Assembly: GCA_034408855.1 (NCBI GenBank)
Contig: JAWXCK010000029.1
Span: 9,938 to 73,937 of the forward strand
Length of the DNA stretch: 64,000 nt
Direction: 5' to 3'
DNA from: JAIYDQ01 sp034408855
GTDB lineage: Bacteria; Planctomycetota; Planctomycetia; Pirellulales; Pirellulaceae
The notes beneath the pieces were generated by a model that searched no databases, was not told the DNA's origin, and saw only the letters and a program-made list of their open reading frames with translations. Position 1 is the stretch's first letter. The number at the start of each line of letters is the position of its first letter. Position numbers and translations under genes: made by a program. Positions 53,403 through 62,911 of this stretch are shown one piece after another.

Positions 53403-53425
53403 CGCAAGCTGGAAGCTTACGCCAC
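53403..53425 (+). repeat. Dispersed intergenic repeat R1, copy 4
   Basis: CGCAAGCTGGAAGCTTACGC plus CAC matches 36578-36600 exactly. On the minus strand it supplies the stop codon of the broken gene at 53417-53658. Confidence 0.85.
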
Positions 53426-53658
53426 GTTCGGTACGATCCCGTCTCGGATGGCCGCGTCAACGGACTCGAAATGGTGGTGCTCGGCCAGCACAATCCGGTT
53501 GGGTTCGAGCACCAACGTGTAGCCGTAGTCGCCATAGGCCTCGCAAGTCTCGCTACTTCAGTGATCGCAGCGTCAACATTCGGATACTCGGCGGCAAGCA
53601 GCTCCAGCATCGTGAGGTCTGCTTCGGGACGCTTGAAGGATAGCGGTGTGTTATGCAT
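53417..53658 (-). pseudogene. Frameshifted small gene (intact length about 80 aa)
   Basis: From the ATG at 53658 the frame reads plausible protein (FKRPEADLTMLELLAAEYPNVDAAITEVARL). It then turns into a low-quality continuation. In the +1 frame the DNA reads EAYGDYGYTLVLEPNRIVLAEHHHFESVDAAIRDGIVPNVA and stops at 53417. Total length 242 bases is one short of a multiple of three, consistent with a single-base loss near 53540-53550. Whether it is dead or a sequence error is not decidable here. Function unknown. Confidence 0.6.
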
Positions 53659-53796
53659 GGGATTTAATATTTATTAGGAATGCCCGTCGCTAATTTAGCC
53701 GTATCGACCTGTATGCCAAGTCCAACTTCGTGGCACGAAGTAGAATAGAATAGCGCAAAAATACTTATTCTCCATTTTGATTCGCTCGTACTTTCT

Positions 53797-54849
53797 ATGA
53801 AAACGATTCTGGTCGGCATCTTGCTTGAGTTGGTTTCGGTCGGCGGCGTTGTGTTGTCTGAAGAAATAGGATTTCCTAGTCGGACTTGGTTAAGGCGCAA
53901 ACCGATTGAGCTGGACATGGACGACGCGAAGCTCGATCTGTTTGCAGCGACCGTGGGCGGCGATGGAGTGATTATCAAGAACGGGTATCTGGTGAAATCC
54001 TGGGGCAATGCATCATCGAAGAAGGATTGGGCTTCGGCAGCGAAGCCAGTGTTGAGCACGCTGCTGCTGCTGGCCGTCCAAGAACGAAAACTTGCGAGCG
54101 TCGATGCGCTCGTAAAAGATGTCGGTTGGCAGCTCGAAGAGAAAGATACGACGATGACTTACCGGCATCTTGCGAATATGGTGAGCGGTTACGCTTGCCA
54201 GGAGGCTCCAGGTTCTGCGTGGGCTTACAACGATTACGGGATCGAACTTTACGCGAGGTCGCTCGAACGCGTCTTCGACCAGAAGCTAGACGTCGCGATT
54301 CGAGAACGACTTGCAACTCTACAATTCCAAGACGGTAGCATCTTCGGCTCACGCAATGAGCTTGGCGTCGTCGCGAGCCCTCGCGACTTTGCCCGAATCG
54401 GGTGGCTGTGGCTGAACCACGGGAATTGGAACGGTCAGCAAATTATCGATGCCAAAAGTTTTCAGGAGCATATTCAACCGGGTGTTCCGGCTTCTACGCC
54501 GCGCACCAAAGACAAAGGCCGCGATTACTTGGGAATCGGGACGTATGGCGGCGGCACGGACCAGACACCGCATGGCCCCGGCGGATACGGCTTCAATTTC
54601 TGGTTCAATGAACGGGCCGGCGATAATGGCCAACGTACGTGGCCTTCGCTTCCGTCGGATACCTATCAAGCCAACGGGATGTGGAATCGCGATACGGTGA
54701 CGGTGATTCCAAGTTTGCAGATGGTCGTCGCCGTACGCGGCGCGAAATTAGGAACTTTTGAACCTGGAAAGGTAGACAGCGATGCAAATCAAAATTTAAA
54801 ATTGCTCGTCGAGTCGAGTGAACGACCAACACCACCTCCGCGAAAATAG
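53797..54849 (+). CDS. Beta-lactamase/esterase-type serine hydrolase, secreted
   Basis: 350 residues with a signal-like N-terminus. The class C / penicillin-binding-like motif is SAAK (Ser80 to Lys83), with the Tyr motif in AWAYNDYGIELYA. ASPRDFARIGWLWLNHGNWNGQQII and GGYGFNFWFN follow family arrangement. Expected activity: serine hydrolysis of an ester, peptide or beta-lactam; no reason to infer antibiotic resistance. Orientation is opposite to the HEAT-repeat gene, which it meets end to end. Confidence 0.86.
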   Translation: MKTILVGILLELVSVGGVVLSEEIGFPSRTWLRRKPIELDMDDAKLDLFAATVGGDGVIIKNGYLVKSWGNASSKKDWASAAKPVLSTLLLLAVQERKLASVDALVKDVGWQLEEKDTTMTYRHLANMVSGYACQEAPGSAWAYNDYGIELYARSLERVFDQKLDVAIRERLATLQFQDGSIFGSRNELGVVASPRDFARIGWLWLNHGNWNGQQIIDAKSFQEHIQPGVPASTPRTKDKGRDYLGIGTYGGGTDQTPHGPGGYGFNFWFNERAGDNGQRTWPSLPSDTYQANGMWNRDTVTVIPSLQMVVAVRGAKLGTFEPGKVDSDANQNLKLLVESSERPTPPPRK

Positions 54850-54887
54850 CGATTGAAGTTCAACGATCTGCAGCTCCAAGCATCGTT

Positions 54888-56804
54888 TTATAGTTTGGCG
54901 ATTCCAGCTTTCTTCATCAAATCTTGAACTTCCTTTTTATCGCCAAGCTTCTCGGCAATTTTCTGTGCCGCTTGAGTGGCGTCGGCTTTAAGGTCTGGGT
55001 TTTCAAGTGCTTTGATAGCTAGTTTCAACGTGCCCATGCTTGGATAACGCGAGTAGATTTCGACAACTAGCTTTTTCTCGGCGAGTTGCTTGGAAGCGTC
55101 CATCGCCTTAGAGCACATTTCAATGCGGGCTTTATCCGGCATGACGAATTGTCGAGCGATACGAATGTAACCGCGCATGGCTCGCACTTGAAATTTGTCT
55201 TCTGGTCCGGTGCTTGCAAGATCAAGCAATACTGGGGCGGCGTCGATTGTCATCCAGTCGCCTAGCAATCGGCTGCTTACGTCTTTCAATTGCACGTCGG
55301 TGCCCTTGGCAGCCTCCCCAAGTGCCTTCAACGCCTTTTCACCGCCGACGGCTCCCAAAACTTCTAACAATGTTGACTTGGTTGCAATCGAAGCACCTGT
55401 CATAGCCGCGGCCAATTCCGCCGAACACACTTCACGATCGGGCATTCGGATCGCAGCCGTTTCAAGAGCTTGTTTGGCAATCGCGACATCATCGGCAACC
55501 TTTGGCGAGACAACTTGTTGAATCAAGATTGAAATTTTCTTTTGCGGGACAGTGCTCCCTAACGCTTCAAGAGACGCTTTGCGGATCGAGCCATCGGAAC
55601 TCTCTAGGGCCTTTACCAGTTCCGATGTGGCTTCAATGCGTCGTTGTCCAATCACTTCGATCAGAAAGAGCTGCATATCACCGGTTGCATTAGGCAATCG
55701 AGCAATAACTTCTTTGTCCACTGCGTCATCTGGAATCGCCGCGATCGCTTCCTTGGCCGGTGATCGCAGATCGGCATCTTTTTCGAGTGCAATCTTCAAT
55801 ATTGGTTCGACACACGTCGCGTTCCCAAAGCGACTCATCGCACTCATCGCTGCGATTCGAACGTCTCGATGTCCTTTTGATGCCAGCCGAATCAACGTCG
55901 GCAAATCCAAATTTTCTTTTCGATCGGCTAATGCAGTTACGATCAATGCGGCTCGTTCTGGTGCCGCCTTATCTAACTCGGCGACGAGTGCCGCTGCTAC
56001 TTCTTTACCGGGCAGTTCGCGAGCCATCCACAAGCCGACGTAGAACATCGCTTTATCGGTGGCTCGCAATTGTTCGAGCAACAGCGGAATGCCTTCGGAA
56101 CCTCTTGCGAGAATCGCTCCGCGCGTCGCTTCGACCACTCGTTGCGTTGGGAGCTTGGCTTTTCGAACTTCGTCATAAATGGCAGTAGCCATCGTCGCGT
56201 TTCCGCCGGCAAGGAATTGTTCGGCGCACAGCACGCACCCTTCGGCAGCAGCCGACCGAACGCTATCGGTTCCACTGTTCAGCGAAGCTCGAAGTGCGGC
56301 GGACGCGGCGTTGCCGCCAATGCGTCCCAATGCAACGGCAGCAGCCGCTGCGACGTCGACATCCTTTACCTGATTGAGTTGTTTGATCAGGAGTTCAACG
56401 GCGCTTTGATCTCGACGAAAGCCGACGGAATTGATGGCACCTACCAGAAGACGACCGCTCAATGTATCGATCGCAGAGCGCAAGGTTTCGTCGGCTTCTT
56501 TACCCGGAATTGCTTCCAACGCAATCCTTGACCATGACGCAAGCTTTTCATCCGATAGCAACTTACCAAGTTCGGCAGCCGCAGCACCCGAACCGTAAAT
56601 GGCAAGTCTCTTACATGCCATGGCCTTGTCTTCACCCGGCGAATCGCTTTTTAAAATAGCGATCAGTTCGGTTTCAGAAGAGATCGATTCAACTTTGCTC
56701 TTCTCAGGCTCCTTGGCTTTATCTTGGCCAAAGCCGACCTTGTAATTGACAGAAGATGATCCGAGAAGAGTCGTTAGAAGAATAACCGATGAAAGGTAAC
56801 GCAT
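54888..56804 (-). CDS. Secreted HEAT-repeat protein
   Basis: I place the start at 56804, where AAGAG precedes the ATG and MRYLSSVILLTTLLGSS gives a signal peptide. The frame is open upstream but overlaps the oxidoreductase gene. The 638 residues are a series of helical repeats with the pattern V-x-x-A-A-x-A-L-G-x-x (for example DVDVAAAAAVALGRIGG, SVRSAAAEGCVLC, DVRIAAMSAMSRFGN, SIRKASLEALGSTV). It is probably a long solenoid for protein binding. It lies downstream of the Gfo/Idh gene with a 145-base gap. Function unknown. Confidence 0.85.
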   Translation of the reverse strand: MRYLSSVILLTTLLGSSSVNYKVGFGQDKAKEPEKSKVESISSETELIAILKSDSPGEDKAMACKRLAIYGSGAAAAELGKLLSDEKLASWSRIALEAIPGKEADETLRSAIDTLSGRLLVGAINSVGFRRDQSAVELLIKQLNQVKDVDVAAAAAVALGRIGGNAASAALRASLNSGTDSVRSAAAEGCVLCAEQFLAGGNATMATAIYDEVRKAKLPTQRVVEATRGAILARGSEGIPLLLEQLRATDKAMFYVGLWMARELPGKEVAAALVAELDKAAPERAALIVTALADRKENLDLPTLIRLASKGHRDVRIAAMSAMSRFGNATCVEPILKIALEKDADLRSPAKEAIAAIPDDAVDKEVIARLPNATGDMQLFLIEVIGQRRIEATSELVKALESSDGSIRKASLEALGSTVPQKKISILIQQVVSPKVADDVAIAKQALETAAIRMPDREVCSAELAAAMTGASIATKSTLLEVLGAVGGEKALKALGEAAKGTDVQLKDVSSRLLGDWMTIDAAPVLLDLASTGPEDKFQVRAMRGYIRIARQFVMPDKARIEMCSKAMDASKQLAEKKLVVEIYSRYPSMGTLKLAIKALENPDLKADATQAAQKIAEKLGDKKEVQDLMKKAGIAKL

Positions 56805-56949
56805 GGCTCTTTTCCAAGGGAGGGTAAATGGTTGAAGGGAAGTTAAATTTGGGTGGGTAAGGATCGTTCGATCAATTAGTGAGCGGATTGGCGCTAGCCT
56901 CCGGTTCTTCGCATTGCTCAATACCGGCGGCATGACAAACTGGAATCCT

Positions 56950-58236
56950 TTAAAGACGCCATGGTTCACGAAGTGCTTCGGAACGCAATCGGTTGGCGGC
57001 TTCGTCATCGATGAAAGTGTAGTCTTTCAGATCTAGTTTAACTTGCCGATCGAGGAACAACGCAATGTTTGCCGCATGGCAAGCGATGTGGGCTCGGGAC
57101 GCTGCTTCGGCATTTCCCTTTGGTTGACTGCGACTTTTAACACAGTCGAGAAAATCGCGGACATGAAACGTCGCTGGATAGCCGCCGATTTCGTCTACGA
57201 TGCGACCAGCCAACAACTCTGGCGAACTCAATACCATCTTGCCGCTATCGCCGGCTTCCACCCAGCCGGTCTCGCCTTCAAATCGAACTGGGCACGAACC
57301 CAATGGAATCCAATCCTTCTCGCGAAAGATTAACTGACAACCATCTTCGTAAGTCGCTACCATTTCACCGTTTACCGGAGCATTGTATTCAATCGGAGGC
57401 GGACAATCGTTGACTGCCCACTGGCAAAGATCGACACAGTGAGAGCCCCATTCCAAGACGCCACCGCCAACCAGCCCGCCACCTTTTTCAAAATTAAAGC
57501 CGTCTAAGTGTTTCGGATTGAACGGTCGCCAAGCGGCTGGGCCAAGGTACATATCCCAATCGACTTTGTATTTTTCAGGATCGAGTTCGGCTGGCAGCCA
57601 ACCGCTAGACATCGCCTGCATCCCGCGCGGATGTGCGTAGACTTTTTTGAGTTTCCCGAGTTTGCCGGTTCGCGCGAGATAACATGCGAAAGCAAAATGC
57701 GGCAGGTTGCGGCGCTGCGTACCCGCTTGAAATACACGAGCTGTTCGCTTCATGATTTCAGCCAAGGCGATGCTTTGCACAATGTTCTTCGTACATGGCT
57801 TCTCGCAATAGATATCCTTACCAGCTCTCGCGGCTAGGGCGGCACTGGTGCAATGCCAGTTCGGTCCAGTTGCAATTAGAACAGCATCGATATCTTGGCG
57901 ATCCAGCAGCTCGCGAAAGTCGACAACCATGTCACAATTCTGATTGCCATACTTTTCGTCGACCATCTTCTTGATCGCTACACGTTGTCCTTCCTTGACG
58001 TCACAGACAGCCGCAAACTGAACATCGCTTTGCTCGAGGAAGCATCCCAAGTCATAGGTTCCACGCCTTCCGATACCAATACCGCCCACCACAATCCGTT
58101 CGCTCGGCGCAACCGCCCCGTCACGCCCCAAAGCAGAACTTGGAATGATCGTCGGAAAAACGGAAGCCGCAACCGCCGTCGATACTGCTGCTTTGAGAAC
58201 GCTACGCCGATGCAATGGTTTGCCGATAGGTTTCAT
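56950..58236 (-). CDS. Gfo/Idh/MocA-family oxidoreductase, Tat-exported
   Basis: 428 residues. The twin-arginine signal is HRRSVLKAAVSTAVAASVFP. The Rossmann loop is VGGIGIGRRGTYDLG, and the lysine motif YCEKPCTKN. The C-terminal domain has GGGVLEWGSHCVDLCQWA. It resembles the copy at 46290-47633 in architecture, and so is a paralogue of the exported planctomycetal subgroup. Substrate unknown. A 293-base divergent intergenic region separates it from the GH13 gene. Confidence 0.93.
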   Translation of the reverse strand: MKPIGKPLHRRSVLKAAVSTAVAASVFPTIIPSSALGRDGAVAPSERIVVGGIGIGRRGTYDLGCFLEQSDVQFAAVCDVKEGQRVAIKKMVDEKYGNQNCDMVVDFRELLDRQDIDAVLIATGPNWHCTSAALAARAGKDIYCEKPCTKNIVQSIALAEIMKRTARVFQAGTQRRNLPHFAFACYLARTGKLGKLKKVYAHPRGMQAMSSGWLPAELDPEKYKVDWDMYLGPAAWRPFNPKHLDGFNFEKGGGLVGGGVLEWGSHCVDLCQWAVNDCPPPIEYNAPVNGEMVATYEDGCQLIFREKDWIPLGSCPVRFEGETGWVEAGDSGKMVLSSPELLAGRIVDEIGGYPATFHVRDFLDCVKSRSQPKGNAEAASRAHIACHAANIALFLDRQVKLDLKDYTFIDDEAANRLRSEALREPWRL

Positions 58237-58529
58237 TTTTACGTTCCTTTTGAACTGACGATTTTAACGAGATCGCTCTGAGATTTGAAATGTTAACATA
58301 ATCTTCTTTCGAGCAAATTGCCACTATGCATCTCAGCGTCGTGGTTCGGTAGGCAAAAATGTTCGACGAATGGCTCCGCAAAGAAGACGCTAGCGTCATT
58401 GAAGCGACTGACGAGATCGCTTTTATACCAAAATGGGGAACTATGGGCAAATAAGTTGCAAAATGACTGGGCGAGGAAATAGACTAGTTCGGATTCACGA
58501 CTTTAATTCATTCATGGTTCGGACTTGCG

Positions 58530-60026
58530 ATGAAGAATGATTTTCATAACCCACGCTATCCATCGCTTTATCAGATCAATACGCGAGTTTGGCTTACGGA
58601 GTTGTCGCGGGAACTTGGTCGGCGTGCGACGCTTGACGATATTCCTGATTACGCGCTCGACCAATTCTCGCAACAGGGGTTCGATTGGATCTGGCTGTTA
58701 AGCGTGTGGCAAACAGGCGTCGCGGCGCAAGCCATCTCGCGATCGAATCCCCAATGGCAACTAGAATTCGCGGAAACGCTTCCAGATCTTACGGATACCG
58801 ATATCGCCGGTTCGGGTTTTGCCATTACCGGGTATCACGTACATCAGGATTTGGGTGGCGATGTAGCCCTCGAACGATTGCGTGAGCGGATGCAGCAGCG
58901 CGGGATCAAGTTGATGCTCGATTTTGTCCCCAATCACATAGCACCGGACCACCCGTGGGTTGAAGAGCATCCTCAGTACTTTGTCGGTGGGTCCGAAGAT
59001 GATTTGTTGCGCGAGCCAGACAATTTCTTTCGATCGACCACGAACCGTTCTTCTCAAGTATTCGCCTACGGTCGCGATCCGTATTTCTCTGGCTGGCCCG
59101 ATACGATCCAGCTCAATTATGGCAACTCGGCATTGCAAGAGGCGATGATCGGCGAGCTGATGCGTATTTCAGAGATGTGCGACGGTGTACGTTGCGATAT
59201 GGCCATGCTGCTGCTTCCCGAAGTCTTCCGTCGGACATGGAACATCGAAACGCAACCATTTTGGCCTTCGGCGATCTCGCGCGTTCAGCAGAATCATCCT
59301 GAATTCGTTTTTATGGCTGAAGTCTATTGGGATCTCGAATGGGAGTTACAACAACAAGGATTCGACTTTTGCTATGACAAGCGGCTGTACGACCGTTTGC
59401 GAGACGGCGAGGTGATAGCGATTCGGCAGCATCTAACTGCCGAACTCGATTTTCAAAATCGATTAGCAAGGTTCCTCGAGAACCACGATGAATCGCGCGC
59501 CGCTTCGGTATTCACGCAAGAGAAGCATCGGGCGGCTGCGATTATAAACTATCTTTCGCCTGGACTGCGATTTTTTCATCAGGGTCAATTGGAAGGATGC
59601 CGAAAGAAAATCTCGCCGCACTTAGTTCGTGCGCCACAAGAATCTACCGATACTTCCTTATTGGACTTTTACTGTCAACTTCTTGACGTGCTTCGACGCC
59701 ATGTGGTGCGCGATGGCACCTGGCAACTGCTCGAATGCCTCGAAGCATGGAATGGCAACTGGACTCATGATTGTTTTGTTGCCTTTGGATGGCAGGGTAA
59801 ATTCGAGATCCCAATCGTCGCGATCATTAATTATTCCGAACATCCTGCACAATGCCGCGTTCGCGTACCGTTTCTTACTCCCTTCCTCAAGTCGGTCCAA
59901 CTGCGCGATCTTATCAACTCCAGCGTATACGATCGCGATGCGATGTCGATCACGACCGAAGGGCTATTCGTCGACCTGCCTGCGTGGGGAAGGCACGTTT
60001 TCGAGATTACCGCCGCGACGGCTTAA
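58530..60026 (+). CDS. GH13 alpha-amylase-family glycosidase
   Basis: 498 residues. The family's conserved regions are DFVPNH (131-136), GVRCDMAML with nucleophile Asp223, AEVYWD with acid/base Glu264, and ENHDESR with Asp320. The full catalytic triad is present. The start PSLYQINTRVWL lacks a signal peptide, so it is likely cytoplasmic, acting on alpha-glucans or trehalose-type substrates. Its stop overlaps the stop of the convergent MGH1-like gene (TTAA at 60023-60026), which suggests functional pairing in alpha-glucan or glucoside turnover. Confidence 0.92.
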   Translation: MKNDFHNPRYPSLYQINTRVWLTELSRELGRRATLDDIPDYALDQFSQQGFDWIWLLSVWQTGVAAQAISRSNPQWQLEFAETLPDLTDTDIAGSGFAITGYHVHQDLGGDVALERLRERMQQRGIKLMLDFVPNHIAPDHPWVEEHPQYFVGGSEDDLLREPDNFFRSTTNRSSQVFAYGRDPYFSGWPDTIQLNYGNSALQEAMIGELMRISEMCDGVRCDMAMLLLPEVFRRTWNIETQPFWPSAISRVQQNHPEFVFMAEVYWDLEWELQQQGFDFCYDKRLYDRLRDGEVIAIRQHLTAELDFQNRLARFLENHDESRAASVFTQEKHRAAAIINYLSPGLRFFHQGQLEGCRKKISPHLVRAPQESTDTSLLDFYCQLLDVLRRHVVRDGTWQLLECLEAWNGNWTHDCFVAFGWQGKFEIPIVAIINYSEHPAQCRVRVPFLTPFLKSVQLRDLINSSVYDRDAMSITTEGLFVDLPAWGRHVFEITAATA

Positions 60027-62752
60027 CGTCGCCATTCGTCGATGAGCGACGCGACCAACCCGGTCCAGCCGGTTTGATGGCATGCGCCAAGTCCTTCACC
60101 TGTTTCGGCATTGAAGTATTCGTGAAAGAGCAAATGGTCTCGCCAGAAAGGATCTTCTTGTAATAGCTCGCGATTCCCAAAGATCGGCCTTCGACCATCT
60201 TTGTCTCGGGTGAACATCGAGATCATTCGATCGGCATATCCGCTCGCCATTTCCGTCAAGCCAACGGCTATTGCGGCTTGTGCATCCTGCTCCGCTGAAT
60301 TGTTTGGGTCATCATGAGACTGGTTCGCAGCGGGCGTTTTGATTTGATCGCCGTAGACTTTGGCAAGTTTGCGCAGCGATTCGATCATGAGGAAACTGGT
60401 TGGAAACCAAATCGGGCCACGCCAGTTCGAGTTACCGCCTTTCAGCGACATTTTGGTTTCGGCTGGCTCGTAGGCCACATCTGCTCCGCCAAAAGAATAG
60501 GGATGCTCTGCATGGAACTTAGAGAGACTTCGCAAACCGAATGGACTAAGAAACTCGTTCGTATCCCACATCACACGAAGAATTTTTTCCAACTGCGATT
60601 TGTTGACCAGCGAAAGAAGGTGGACGCGGCCAGCACCATTTTCGAGGGTCGTTAAACACGCATCGGTAAGCGAGCTTCGGTTGTTAAGAAACCAATTGAG
60701 GTTTCCTTTAAAAATCGGGAATCGCTCGATCCATTCTTCTTCGAGTCGTTCCGTTGCATACAACGGGATCAGACTGACCAACGATCGCAAGCGAAGTCGG
60801 CTATAGCTCCCATCGGGATAACACAGAACATCATAAAACATCCCGTCTTGCTGGCTCCAGAGATTGAAATTACGGCCGCCCATATTCTTCATGGCCGCCC
60901 CAATATAGATGTAATGTTCAAAGAATTTGGTAGCTAACCCGACATAGGTCTCGTTCTCTTTGGCCAATTCCAACGCGATCCGCATCAAGTTCAGGCAATA
61001 CATCCCCATCCAACCGGTCGCATCGGATTGCTTGAGCGACTGTCCATCGCTCATTGGCGCACTTCGGTCGAAAGTAGTAATATTGTCCAGTCCAAGAAAA
61101 CCGCCTTCGAAGACATTGTTTCCTTCGTCGTCGACTTTGTTTACCCACCACGCAAAGTTGACTAGCAGCTTGTGAAAGCATTTTTCTAAGAACGCCCGAT
61201 CAGCTTGGCCACTTTGCACTCGATCCATATTGTAAACTCGCCAGACCGCCCATGCTTGGACTGGCGGATTCAGATCGCTAAACTCCCACTCGTACGCAGG
61301 AATCTGGCCGTTGGGATGTTGGAACTGCTCGAACAGCAAGAGCCAAAGCTGATTCTTGGCGAATTCGGGATCGACGAGGGCCAGCGGTATGCAGTGAAAA
61401 GCCAAATCCCATGCGGCGAACCAAGGATACTCCCATTTGTCTGGCATCGAAAGAATGCGCATGGAATTCAGATGCTTCCAATGCATGTTCCGATTCCGCT
61501 CGCGACCTGCCGGAGGTGGCATCGAAGGGTTGTCGCCCTCCAACCAACGCCTCACGTCGAATAGATAGATTTGCTTTGTCCATAGCATGCCAGCAAACGC
61601 TTGACGCTGAATCCTTCGTTCGTCTTCCGTTGCCTTGGGCGGGTGAATGGCAGCGTAGAATTCATCAGCCTCTGTTTTTCGCTGATCGACAATCGAGTCG
61701 ACTTGTTTTAGCGGATCTTGTAATGGTCGATCGCTTAATCGCAACCGAATGCTTTTCGAGCATCCAGGTTCGATCATCATGTTCCTGTAGGCAATGCAGG
61801 CCTTTGTTCCAACTTGCTCTGGGTTGACGGTTGCTTCACCGTGAACCAGATGGCGATGAAAGCCATCTTTAACGAAAGAACTCGCGTTCGATGCATGTTC
61901 ACCATGGAGCCGGACTTGGTTAGATTCATTGTTGGTGAAAAACGGTGTTCCGCCAGCGTCTGCATACCAATAGCGTGGTCCTAGTCGATAGGTGCTCATC
62001 AAGTTTTCAAGAGGATCGGCATTGGAATCATCTGCTACCAAACATAGTCCTGCTTTCGAGTCTTCGGTCAAACGAATTTCCGGCGTCGGTTGACGTTCGG
62101 CCCCCCATGACCAAGTATTGCGAAACCAGAGGTGAGGAATAATGTCTAGTGCCGCCGCTTCCGGCCCACGATTGAAAATTTCGATGCGAATACAGATGTC
62201 TTCCTCATCAGCTTTGGCATACTCGACGAAGACATCAAAATAGCGATGCTCGTCAAAGATTCCCGTGTCGAGCAATTCGTATTCGCCTTGCTCACGGGAC
62301 CGACCGCGATTTTTATCGATCAGTTCAGCATACGGAAATTTCGCGTGAGGATATTTGTACAAGTAACGCATATACGAATGCGTGGGAGTCGCGTCGAGAT
62401 AGTAGTAATACTCTTTTACATCTTCACCGTGATTGGCTTCGCTGGGAACTAGTCCGAACAATCGCTCTTTGAGGATGTCATCCTTTCCATTCCAGAGTCC
62501 GAGAGCGAAAACGAGAAGCTGATAGCGATCGCAAAAGCCTGCTAAGCCATCTTCGCCCCAACGATACGTTTTCGAGCGAGCTTGATCGTGCGTGAAATAA
62601 TCCCAAGCAGCACCGTTGGCGCTATAGTCTTCGCGGACCGTCCCCCACGATCGCTCGCTGACATACGGCCCCCATCGATGCCAATTTTTGTGCTGAAGTC
62701 GATCCTCTTCAAGTCGTAGATGTTCGGCCGTCGTTGGTTTGGTGCGAGGCAT
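60023..62752 (-). CDS. GH63/MGH1-like glucosidase (paralogue 2)
   Basis: 909 residues from the ATG at 62752; a GTG four codons earlier is possible. It is a paralogue of the gene at 40425-42932, and the two share their whole length (YRWGEDGLAGFCDR, DILKERLFGL, HGEDVKEYYYYLDATPTHSY). HPNGQIPAYEWEFSDLNPPVQAWA and NSNWRGPIWFPTSFLM are near-identical catalytic regions. The paralogue extends about 50 residues longer in the region before the C-terminal end. Probable alpha-glucosidase-like activity on a small glucoside. Convergent with GH13. Confidence 0.93.
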   Translation of the reverse strand: MPRTKPTTAEHLRLEEDRLQHKNWHRWGPYVSERSWGTVREDYSANGAAWDYFTHDQARSKTYRWGEDGLAGFCDRYQLLVFALGLWNGKDDILKERLFGLVPSEANHGEDVKEYYYYLDATPTHSYMRYLYKYPHAKFPYAELIDKNRGRSREQGEYELLDTGIFDEHRYFDVFVEYAKADEEDICIRIEIFNRGPEAAALDIIPHLWFRNTWSWGAERQPTPEIRLTEDSKAGLCLVADDSNADPLENLMSTYRLGPRYWYADAGGTPFFTNNESNQVRLHGEHASNASSFVKDGFHRHLVHGEATVNPEQVGTKACIAYRNMMIEPGCSKSIRLRLSDRPLQDPLKQVDSIVDQRKTEADEFYAAIHPPKATEDERRIQRQAFAGMLWTKQIYLFDVRRWLEGDNPSMPPPAGRERNRNMHWKHLNSMRILSMPDKWEYPWFAAWDLAFHCIPLALVDPEFAKNQLWLLLFEQFQHPNGQIPAYEWEFSDLNPPVQAWAVWRVYNMDRVQSGQADRAFLEKCFHKLLVNFAWWVNKVDDEGNNVFEGGFLGLDNITTFDRSAPMSDGQSLKQSDATGWMGMYCLNLMRIALELAKENETYVGLATKFFEHYIYIGAAMKNMGGRNFNLWSQQDGMFYDVLCYPDGSYSRLRLRSLVSLIPLYATERLEEEWIERFPIFKGNLNWFLNNRSSLTDACLTTLENGAGRVHLLSLVNKSQLEKILRVMWDTNEFLSPFGLRSLSKFHAEHPYSFGGADVAYEPAETKMSLKGGNSNWRGPIWFPTSFLMIESLRKLAKVYGDQIKTPAANQSHDDPNNSAEQDAQAAIAVGLTEMASGYADRMISMFTRDKDGRRPIFGNRELLQEDPFWRDHLLFHEYFNAETGEGLGACHQTGWTGLVASLIDEWRR

Positions 62753-62911
62753 GCAGCGTTTCACTCTTAATCAAGCGGGGTGGGCATCATGAAGGTAAGT
62801 ATGCCATCTTAGTCCAAAACTGCGCTCGTTGCCAAAGAGGTCGTTCTTTCACGAACGAAAACAAATAAGCAACAATCGCGCGGATTCATTAGTAATCCGT
62901 TCGGAGCGAAG

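Noticed and set aside
58202..58450. 82-codon frame between the oxidoreductase and GH13 genes
   Set aside because: Overlaps the oxidoreductase start and reads as Ser/Thr-rich sequence without features or start signals.
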